DNA of 64,000 bases, taken from contig JAMKCF010000011.1 in assembly GCA_023634235.1 (NCBI GenBank), forward strand, positions 6,615,218 through 6,679,217, given 5' to 3'. The notes beneath the pieces are model-generated. The model saw only the letters and a program-made list of their open reading frames with translations, did no database searches and had not been told where the DNA came from. Position 1 is the stretch's first letter; each line of letters begins with the position of its first letter. A program made the translations under genes and the position numbers. The DNA is from Pisaster brevispinus (taxonomy: Eukaryota; Echinodermata; Asteroidea; Forcipulatida; Asteriidae). Shown here in pieces: positions 54,504-64,000 of the stretch.

Positions 54504-55305
54504 TTTGGGCAGTGGCTTCGGCTACCTCCCTACTTTATCCGTTGCAGATACAGCCAACGGCAAGAGCCACAGCCAACGACAAGAGCCACAGCCAATGTTG
54601 TATTATCAGATAAACCAAAAATTTAAGTGTCTCTTTTTGTACACAAATTGAGTTTTACGTTGACAAAAACCAGACAGTGACTCCAACTGAGGTGACCCTA
54701 TTACTGATGAGGTGACTTTGTCACCTCTGGACTCCAGCAAAAACCAAAGATGTAGTCCACTGCCTGTAAAGAAGTCAATGTTTAACTATGAAGTTATAGC
54801 AGCCAGCTGCTTAGGATTCCTTATCTTCAAAGGTGAAATTTACATTGAAATTGAACAAGGAGTGGTAGACTTTACGTGTATTTAAGCAATAATGTTGAGT
54901 TCTGATCAACAATGAACACCATGTACATGTTGTGCACACAGCAGCGTAGCCAGGATTTGTTCACTGGGGCACAGGGGGCATTGCTTTCCGGGTTGCAGAG
55001 GCCATGTTAGTCCTTTTGGGGTTTTTTAGGGCACTACATGTATATATATTTTTTTCGAGGGCACCTGGGGGCACTGCAAAACTGGGGGAGGGCACGTGCA
55101 GCCCACCCTACCCCCGACTACCCCGCTGTCTGACAAACGAAACGAAACGTTACGACTGCAAGTTTATTTTTTTTAAAATTACAAAAAGAGACACTTTCAT
55201 TTATGGTTTATCTGATTAATAAAACAATGGCTACGGCTGTGGGTCTTGTCGTTTGCTGCATCTGCAACGTTAGATAAGAGAGGTAGCCGAAGCCACTGCC
55301 CCAAA
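54504..55305. mobile_element. Foldback element with about 140-bp arms
   Basis: TTTGGGCAGTGGCTTCGGCT to about 54650 is repeated inverted at 55170-55305, including AACGACAAGA, TCAGATAAACCA and AGTGTCTCTTTTTGTA. The spacer has a CACTGGGGCACAGGGGGC segment. No ORF. Confidence 0.8.
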
Positions 55306-56194
55306 CCGTCAGCTGCGTCTGAATGATGAATCAATCCTTGTTCGTCGCTCTAACTAGCGCCCTCTATATTTTATGTCTGTTTCATATTGCAATTTTATAA
55401 AACAGCGTGATCATAATATCATTCCGTTGTAATGTTTTGTGCATGTTTAGTAATTTTTTTTAACTGTTGTTTATACATACACATGACTACAATATAATAG
55501 CAATAAAAAGCACAAACCAAAATACTTGTTATTTATTGGAGACTGTGCACGTCGTATAACCGTTACGAACTTTGCCATCTATTTTGTTGTTGGGCCCCCC
55601 GTAGCTGTGTTTGAAATAGTCAGCCATTGCCACACAACGGCAGCAAATTTGATACAGCTTTCCACACAGAAAACATGCCTTGTTGTAATCTGCTTTCTTG
55701 TTGTAGCAAAAGAAAGTGTACAGCCACCCTTTCAGTCCAATTTTATTGACAAAAAGCACCTCCCAGTTTTGAAATCAACGAATCACTTTACTAGGTTAGT
55801 CGTGGACTGGGATTCTTTTACGAAAATGAATAAAACAATTCCGCGGAAAGTTCAAAAGCAAGGTTTACGGTCTGACTTCTTGTGTTTGAAATAATACTAT
55901 GTAAGGTTTTATTGTGCTTTGAAAATTAGGGCTGACAAAAACGGCTAGAAAAAAATTTGAGGAGTAGGTCGCAAATTATCATATGAATGAATTAAGTCAA
56001 TTTCCTAATATTCGATTAATAGTTGCCAGCACATCAGGATAGTATTGATAGAAACCCATTGTCGAACATATAACATTCTATTCAAATCTAATTTTAAAAA
56101 AAAAGGACTAAATGTTGCAAACTTCTTACCAACAAAAACGAAATGATGGAATAAATGAAAATGTGTTAATGGCCTGAAGTTTCGACTCAGCCCC

Positions 56195-56278
56195 CCCCCA
56201 AAAAAAAAAACACACAAAAAAAAACAACAACAACAACAACAACAACAAACAAACAAACAAACACACACACACACGCAC
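56195..56278. repeat. Compound A/CAA/CAAA/CA microsatellite
   Basis: Poly-C and poly-A runs followed by CAACAACAACAA, CAAACAAACAAA and CACACACACA. Confidence 0.95.
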
Positions 56279-58149
56279 CAACCCACAAAAACGCAACAGC
56301 TGATTTCTGTTTTTACAACTTTAATATGAAGACAATGTGTTTACATGCTGAACATTGTGCATGTTTTTTCATTACTTTCTCACTGACTCACACAACGGAT
56401 TAATCACAGAATTTTCACAGGTTTGTTATACTTCATGTGTGTGGTTGATCACACAAAACATGAACACTGTCTGAAACAAATTTTTTCAGCTCTATCAATC
56501 CTGTATCGTGACCTCTATAGGAACAACCCGAGCCTCAAGCTTGTGTCCGGGTTCTCGGATCCGTGATTGATTAATTACGACTGTATTCATGGTGTTTGCT
56601 TACGTCATTAAAACTCCTTCCTAAGGGGGAGTACTGGGGGAAATACTACAGACACTAACATTAATAATATCCAGGTATTTTCCGACATGAGTTTGCACTG
56701 TAGGCTTGGTGAGGTTTAGATTTATCAAGTCACGAGCTTTGGGTTTAAGTTAATACACAAAACTGTTTTATTTAGGTGTTCGGGTTACAGCTGAAAACAT
56801 ATTGTTTTTGTTCGAGTTTTTGTTTGTTTGTTTATTTGTTTATTTATTTGTTTGTATATTGGGGTGTTTGTTTGTTTGTTTGTTGGGGTCTTTTTCTGGG
56901 TCGTCTTCCTTCTCCTTGAGTCCTTCTCCGGAAGGTTTCGCAAACAGTAAAAGTCGTACTGACTAAAAACTTACTATTTGCGTAGATGAAATGGCTACTT
57001 TTGGGAGGATGATGGCGTCATAGATGACTTCATACAACTAAACCAACGTTTAACATTCCACATATTCATATCTGGAGAACCATAATTGCTGCACAAGCCC
57101 TTTGCAAAATTCATATCTCAAAGCTTATTAACAATTCTACAAATCTTTCAAAAAGTGTGACCTAATAATAGACATTTACTTCCGGTCGAAACCGGAAGTT
57201 ATTATGGTTGAGCTTTTTTGAAATGTTTTCACGTTTACGTGGCGTTACAAATCCTAGAAAAACATATAGTCATTGTTCAAGTTGTTGTCGTTTTTGATAC
57301 GCCCGAGATTTGCATAGTCTTTGCGCACACAACATGTACACACGATAAGATAATGTTAACGATTATAAGTTTGTTTGTTGGGGTGTTTGTAAACGCCAGC
57401 CCGTCCCAGCGCCTTTTGGTTCCGGCAATGTTATAGAATCGGCCTAGCGAAGACTTTCCTTTTCTAGATAGTCGCCCAAGAGTGTATAGTGCCGTCTCTT
57501 TATTAATCAGTGAGACGACCAGGCGTTCTTGTCACGCTACGACACTCAAGTAATCCATCGTCCGCACCGTGTATCTGTGATGATAACGTCCATGTTTCCA
57601 TGGGCGGCCTTCCTGCAAAACGGATTACATTTTGATATCAGAAGAGTTCCCCCAGACAGGAGACCCTCGGGCATGCGGGTGAAGTGAAACACAATGTACG
57701 GCACACTGAATGTGCCAGATGAATCCAAAAATAAAACTCATTTCGATATTGATTAAATTAGCAGTTGCGGGGAAGGGGGGGGGGGGTCGGGTGTGGTAGG
57801 GTGGATCCATTTGATATATTGTTTTATTAAAGAGATACGAGACGCTTGTTCATGTTTCATCTCATCTTGTGAAGGCTTTTTATGCTTGAGCATTGACATT
57901 GTGTTAATTCTCGTACCCCGCACGCACAAAGTTTCAATTTCATAGAACTGCTTTAGCTTATATATAGGGTTCCCTTCAGTCAAAATACCATGCCATGTGT
58001 AACTGCTTTCGACTAGTTCGTGGTTCCTCATTTTTATTTATTTTTTATTTTTTCTTCGTCCTCTTCTTTTTCTTTTATTTTGCTAGCAGGAAATTTGTAA
58101 GCATTATTTTTCTGCGTAAGCATGCAGCCCAACATGTGGGCTTCAGGTT

Positions 58150-58400
58150 AAGTCCATGAATCGTTTCCCAGATTGCTAAGGGTTGCTGTCCGTTAGCGAA
58201 TGCTACGGCCAGAGATGTGGTTGTCGGGTACCCGCTGTCATCCCTCGCTAAAACATGGAAGGATTCCTTGTTCCGAGTGTGAAATAGCGTGACAGCTTTT
58301 GCTGTTTTTGCAAGTATAGACACTGTATTCAGCTGAAACTTTCACATGTGACTTTTATTGTATCTTTCCTTATAATTTTGCCTATAAATCAGCATTACGT
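58150..58400 (+). mobile_element. Hairpin MITE fragment, ATTCAGCTGAAACTTTC family
   Basis: CATGAATCGTTTCCCAGATT, GCTACGGCCAGAGATG and GACACTGTATTCAGCTGAAA, collinear with the inverse of 17420-17700. Confidence 0.6.
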
Positions 58401-60426
58401 TGACAAAAACCAATCCATGACCTTATAAAGAGATGAGAGCGTGTTGCTCATGTTTTATATTTTTGTTCCAACACTTTTTAGGTGAATTTTTTAAAGAAAA
58501 AAAAATCTAACTGGTATATTTTTTTCTCTACTGGTTGTAGTTATTTAAGTGCAGTGTTGTCTTGTCTCGTTTACTTTAAAAGAAGCACCGGCGTATTGAA
58601 TCATAGCACGCCTGTATATGGAGTAGACCCTTCCAACTGTAAATTGCATATTGCGCGTGCGTACTAACACTACTGGTTGGTAAAACGAGGGAGCATTGCG
58701 CCTTTTTGTATGGGGATGATGGTGGCCAACCTCGTTCCCAGTGGTGTACGATCTCGCTGCGCCATTTGTTGTCTTATCCAGAATGCCTTGTCCATCTATC
58801 TGCGCGCTGTACATGGCAACGCCGGGAGGCTTGCATGAGGCATACGCGTTTGCCAGCCAATAGTGTATGTGCGCAAGCGTGGATGTAATTAGCATAATAA
58901 AAATTGCACGAGAAAGGCTAATTCCACATACAGCCATAGGCCTACTGTCGTCACGACGACTTTCCCACTTTTAATGTATAATTGTACATTTTCCCGGTAC
59001 TTTTTGGTATTGATACGTAATGCGCCCGATACATTACACACACAAATTACTATTATTGTCAAATATACTAAATAAACGATTCCACAACAACAAGACTGTA
59101 CCGTCTCAGCAAAAGAATCGATCGTCGCCATTCTTTTTCAAACAGACCAAGTACAGAAACTCGAACATGACCTCTTAAACTAGGATAGTATGACCAGGGG
59201 ATATGTTAGTCTTAGAGAATCCGACTTAATCTTTGCATAGTCAAATCACTTTACGGAAATCACCGTCAAATCCCGCCGAGGGTCAGATGGCTTAATCGGC
59301 ACTCAGGAATGCTCGGCTTAACGGGGAATCAGCTAGCCACTCGTGAAAAAGATACGTGCCTTCAGTTAAAACAAAAATGTGTTTTTAGAAATACGTCTCT
59401 TTTGCGCTTTCAGAACAGGTACGGGACACTGTTACTATCGAAAACAAGAAAGTACAACATAATATCAACTAGAAAGCTCATTGGCTGTAAAATTCCAACC
59501 CAGCCCCCCCCCTTCCCTCCTCCCCACCCCATTACGCCACTGCAACTAAATGAATTAGGAATTACTTTCCAGCCATGTGACAGGAGGGAAGCTTCACGAG
59601 GTTGATTTAAAGGTGTGATGTATCATCGTTGGTAGTGATACATATAATCTGGTTATTTTCTCTAACGTTCAAATTGAAACACGATTTTCAATCTTTAAGA
59701 TTACATTTGATAAAAAAAACCACACAAAAACAAACAAACAAACAAACCAACCAACCAACACCCCAACCAACCAACAAACAAACTATTCCCGGTACTCAGT
59801 GTTGTTTCTTGTTTTGATTTGACGAATCGAAATAAGCATGCGCACAATCTCCTAGATAAAAAAACCAAAAAAAAAAACCAACGCCAACCATTACTCGCCT
59901 TCCTTACAAGTTAAATTTGAAAACTGTGCCGACCCTGCAGGAGGCCTACCACCGTAGGTACATGGAAAGAGTCCTACATGGAGCCTAAGCTTTGCCTACT
60001 GGAAACTTAAGGTGTGTAGATCTCTCAGCATGAGTTGAGGTGGTTCTGTTCACGAACCCATGGTTTAACAACTCGACGTTTCGATCTGTATGTTGAGGTC
60101 GTCTTCAGGATATACAACAACAGTGGCATTATCATAACTTGGCAGTACTTTGTGTCAGATTAAAGACCCCGAGGATGTCAATGAATGTACTCGCCACCCA
60201 AACCAATAATTTATTATACCTTTAATAGACCTTTTGCAAAGCCCAAAACAATCCCTTCACTGAGGTAAATGAAGAGTTAAAATTAGCTTAGACTGGTCCC
60301 CCGTCTTCATTCCGCAAGGATACAGACAGGCACTGGTCTTACAGACCCAATGATTTAATTGGATAAACATGCAGTGAGGTAAGATTTCTATATTTGCGTT
60401 ATGATTTGTTCGAGGGGATATGGCGT

Positions 60427-60843
60427 GTCGTGGCCGAGTGGATAAGATCACTGGACTCAAGCTCTGGTGTTTCTGATCAGCAGAGTGTGGGTTCGAGCCC
60501 CGGTCGTGACACTTGTGTCCTTAAGCAAGACACTTAACCATGATTGCTTCGTCCTTCGGATGGGACGTAAAGCCGTTGGTCCCGTGTGTTGTGTAACGCA
60601 CGAAAAAGAACCCAGTGCACTTATCGAAAAGAGAAGGGGTCCGCCCCGGTGTTCCTGGTTTGATCGGCTGCATATTGCGCCACAGCACCTTGTAAACCAT
60701 TACAAGGTGCTATGTAAAGGAGTAGGTCTCATACTTCAAACGTAGCTCCAAATACCTTGCAGGAAACATGAATGTTAAGCGCTTAGAGGCTGGCCTGCAG
60801 TAGGCGCTATACAAATACAATATATTATTATTATTATTATTAT
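60427..60843 (+). mobile_element. Full-length tRNA-derived SINE, family 4
   Basis: Head GTCGTGGCCGAGTGGATAAG and GTGGGTTCGAGCCCCGGTC is tRNA-Leu/Ser-like with both promoter boxes. The body has TCCTTAAGCAAGACACTTAA CCATG, and the tail GGCGCTATACAAATACAATA followed by ATT repeats. The head is not a tRNA gene: pairing is imperfect and the element continues far past it. Confidence 0.82.
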
Positions 60844-60989
60844 GTAGTTTGTTAGCTCGCTCTGCACTTTCGATCATCTGCTGCGTGTGCATTAGGTTTG
60901 TATGTAATGTTGTTTTCTTCCCTATGTAATGTGTGTACATGTGTATTGACTACGAATCTCCTTGCGCATGGGATGCAAGGTCAAAGGTA

Positions 60990-61160
60990 CATCTGGCATA
61001 ATCCCGCCAGCCGCGCAAGGCCGGTATCAGGCGTTATTCACCAAGTGTGACGTCAGATGCTCAGGCTATCATTGGCCGAGAGTCGTGCGCAGCGCGAACA
61101 CGCGCGTGCACGTTTTGCACGTTTCCATTGACTGACAGTGGAAGGGGTGTGCATTGGCCG
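60990..61160. repeat. Dispersed repeat with GTGTGACGTCAGATG
   Basis: GGTACATCTGGCATAATCCC and GTGTGACGTCAGATGCTC match 41935-42010; the TCATTGGCCGAGAGTCGTGC part matches 44255-44310. A poly-G run follows at 61160. Confidence 0.55.
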
Positions 61161-62395
61161 GGGGGGGGGGTAATGGATTTGAAAGGTTACCGGTCACACA
61201 TCCTGAACAGAAATGCCCGTCAACAAAAATGCTAGAAACATTGTAATCACCATCCCATCCCATTCCCACCTTCAAGTTCACACGACCTCTGTTAGCGTTA
61301 TCCGGTTGAGTTGATCGCCATAATGATTCGTATGTCCATTAACGCATGTATAGCCTTGACTATCTCTTTATAGAAAAAAAAAGGGCCTTCTGACTTTCAT
61401 CTTCTTCGTCTGATGTACATGATAATAGGATGTCCGGATGAAATTTAATAGGGTAAATCCTACGGGAGATATCAACTTTTAAATGATGCTGTTGTCATGG
61501 TATCGCGTACGTATTACGGCCATTGTGGGCTCTAAAAATGAGAAGGATAGCTAGATTAAAAAGTGGAGGACTATGGCTTCACATCATAACACAGGTAGTC
61601 TCCAAAGTGTTGTGATTAGGAGTGACCCTACATAACCTCATCTGCATTGATCCTGAAGCTCTTTTGTGATTAATCATTGATAAGTTCGTGTGCGGATTAG
61701 GCACACCGGTTGCCTTTAAAGAGTCTTAGCAATAGGATCGGTCTGAGACTTTTATCACAATGGTCGTGGACATCATCGCGCGGATGGGAGTGGCTTCTGG
61801 CTACGGCTGTGAATGGATTGCCTCTACGGGCAATCCTTGGGTTTTATAGCTTGGGAAAGCCATCGAGAAGTCAAAGCCCTAACGGTTACAGCCATATAGC
61901 TACTGCGTGAACTCTCTCAGAGGTGCAGCGTTCGGTTTTTCCCATAAATAGCGCAACTCTACCGCTCGTGTTATTTGGGGCTTTTTTTGAGTCGACTCGC
62001 AATTCCCGGATAAGTATAAAGCCCATTCGTATGACGTCACTTCCTGTGGTTTCTTTTTTAAATTAAGTTCACGAACATTTTCGGTATGGCTACGATGAAA
62101 TTCGGCAACAACATGTGAAGATTTAAGTAAGACTTAATATTTCAAGTTTTTCCTACGATTTCTTCACATATCCACGAGTTTAGGAGTGTGTACAAGCTGT
62201 ACCCACGTTACTTTGAACACTGGGGGAGTGGGCATTGGTGCGTGGCTCGGATCTCGACTGGGCAATTTAACTCGGGTTAAATTGGGGTTAAGTAATGAAG
62301 CCGAACGCACCATAATGGACTGAGGCTTCGCAAACCATCCACATAGTACGGACTCGAAGGACTGGGTTGCGAGAGCAATCACCAGTCCACAGCTC

Positions 62396-62695
62396 ACATT
62401 GGTGTGTCGTGTCCGTGTCGTGTCTACTGCATCGGACACAAGTTCTGATGCTTGAATCATCGGGTTCGATTCCCGGTCAAGACAGTTGTGTCCTTGAGCA
62501 AGGCAGTTAACCATAATTGTTCCTCTTAAGCCCAGGTGTATAAATGGGAACCTGAGAGGGCTGAGACAGTATTGTATTGGATTTAACCCCTCAGTGCTAA
62601 TTTAAGCAGCTTGGGGTTGTATGCTCCCCAGTGAGTTGAGCAATTTTGAGGAATGATCTAAGTAAGTCCAATGAAGCAGGGATAGTGCCTTGATC
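62396..62695 (+). mobile_element. tRNA-derived SINE, family 4, second copy
   Basis: GGGTTCGATTCCCGGTCAAG then TTGTGTCCTTGAGCAAGGCA GTTAACCA. The A-box half is changed, and the body diverges after about 62530. Confidence 0.68.
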
Positions 62696-63586
62696 TAATG
62701 GCTACTTACGAACCATTTCTCGTTAATATTTTCAGAGTGGTTGTGCAAGCACACATTATTACTTCGTAAAATACATTTGCACTGACTTAGGCGGTTCACT
62801 AGATTTGAAGAGACCGAGAGAGGGATATTGAGAGATGCGCATGCGCTGGGGAGTTTCATTCCATGTAACACACTATCACAGACTGTCACCTACAGCTCTT
62901 CAGAGTAGGTTGAACTGTCGCCCATGTCCTTTTCCCAACACAATACTCATAGACTTGACACTACCCGCTGGAAATGGGCTCCTGTTTCAGCCATTTTTTT
63001 TTTTAATTCCAGCGGGTTTCAAAGTGAATTAGGGCTGCCGTCTGAATCAGTGGATCTGCCTGCGGCTGTGTATATGCACCGACTGGAAAAAATGCCTTTT
63101 GCTTAACCTTGTATTTTGCAGCCAGCGTCCACTAGCCACGCAGACGTAGTCGCTTCATCTGGGCACGGTATCCCGTGTGCTTCCACGGCTACCGCATGCG
63201 CCGTTTATTCTCTCAGTTTCAACAATTTTACGAAGATGCTATAAAAGGGCCTCTCTTTTTTTTAAGGGACTCAGACATTCTCACATTAATAAAACCTGCT
63301 TAATAATTCAAGAGTATCTGAGTATTACTCAAAGATGAATAAAAACGAGCACGATTGATGACTAGGTAGGCCTATTATTCGGTCCAGCACGGCTCTAAAG
63401 GGTGTTTTTCGCTTACATTACCGACTGAGATAGTGCCCTAGGTCGCATATTACGATCAGTGAGACACGGACTCGCATGCGTAAATGAAGCAACTGTCATT
63501 ACGCTGAATGCAATGCGCTTATCCACACGTCGACTTCCTGCGATGAATCGTGGCGAACCGGTCGCATCGAAAGAAATTTAACGAGA

Positions 63587-63625
<39 letters not shown>

Positions 63626-64000
63626 TGCTTCGTGTTTAACTCGGACCACGGGAAAACAAAAACAGATGGTAATTTCCTAGCGTGGTTAAAAGCAGTCAAT
63701 CCATGTCAGTGCGGTTTGACGGGACGACAGCGTCATCTCGGATGTGTTTTGTTCTATTATGGAGTACACTTTCGCTTTCAGCCGCGGACAGTTTTCTGTG
63801 TTGTTTAGTGGACAGAGCTGCGAGAGTACGATAACAGGTGCCGGCTGTGCAGCAGCCCAGCCGTGTGTGCAATCAGAATGGGAATAACGGACGTGTGAGG
63901 ATGAATGTGTCGACGTCAACCCTTCTACCGGGTGACGAGGGTGTCGTACCAACCCCACCACCTCCCCTTGGATACCTTGTCTTTCAGGCGCTCTTTCTTT
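62696..64000. other. Right end of window
   Basis: Includes an AGCGGGTTTCAAA / TGGAAATGG segment near 62960-63080 and a GA microsatellite at 63583-63622. No exon supported on either strand. Confidence 0.45.
63583..63622. repeat. GA microsatellite
   Basis: Uninterrupted GAGAGA over about 40 bp. Confidence 0.95.

Larger units (their letters stand above)
55306..60426. other. Upstream intergenic region
   Basis: CA/CAA microsatellites (56180-56290), a TTTG tract (56820-56890), a hairpin-MITE fragment (58150-58400), and a CAAA/CCAA tract (59720-59785). A 122-codon open frame at 55526 was judged not a gene. Confidence 0.5.

Noticed and set aside
55526..55894. 122-codon plus-strand frame and an overlapping Cys-rich minus-strand frame (55529-55759)
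   Set aside because: Neither has a recognised domain or a splice context; the minus frame's CFLCGK..CCRC pattern is suggestive of a decayed zinc finger but too short to name.
60430..60520. tRNA-Leu gene
   Set aside because: Both internal promoter boxes are present, but the acceptor stem is not well paired and the sequence continues as a SINE of about 400 bp with an ATT tail.
62835..63106. LINE reverse-transcriptase end
   Set aside because: Considered because of the position of an LPSESVDLP-like stretch, but the W-x-x-LP and KTHLF motifs seen in the other LINE ends are missing.

Overview
The window is animal nuclear DNA. It has small phase-conserved exons separated by long introns, GT-AG splice sites, and dense tRNA-derived SINEs, LINE 3' fragments and MITEs. 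The repeat style (hairpin MITEs with TTAAAGG ends, tRNA SINEs, and elements ending in a GCGCTATACAAAT-like tail plus ATT repeats) and the gene content suggest a marine invertebrate deuterostome, most likely an echinoderm. That assignment is an inference from family resemblance and has not been tested.

Two protein-coding genes are supported, both on the minus strand. The first (738 to 26582, 3' end off the left edge) is an ANKDD1 gene: an ankyrin-repeat array with a C-terminal death domain. I rebuilt 13 core exons, counting the 20.8-kb first exon. Most ankyrin exons are exactly 99 bp, phase 0, one repeat each. At least three first exons (20.8, 22.8 and 26.6 kb) all end in phase 1 and splice in frame to the same acceptor at 19962, giving N-termini of 16, 31 or 156 residues. 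Two further candidate first or cassette exons (13.6 and 12.7 kb) would start shorter proteins at the fourth repeat. Two possible microexons (27 nt and 9 nt) were seen.

The second gene (35172 to 52672) is a complete proprotein convertase of the kexin/furin family, closest by eye to PC1/3 (PCSK1). Thirteen coding exons join with no phase conflict into about 617 residues: signal peptide, prodomain, S8 catalytic domain with intact Asp/His/Asn/Ser, and P domain. It stops right after the P domain, with no Cys-rich region, transmembrane segment or long C-terminal tail.

Layout: 1-26.6 kb ANKDD1; 26.6-34.8 kb intergenic, almost all repeats; 34.8-52.8 kb the convertase, read toward ANKDD1; 52.8-64 kb upstream flank with a foldback element, SINEs and simple repeats and no gene I can support. 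The two genes lie head to tail on one strand. ANKDD1 is probably an intracellular signalling adaptor and the convertase a secretory-pathway protease, so no functional link is implied. The more unusual content is the multi-promoter structure of ANKDD1, the tail-less convertase, and several structured mobile elements.
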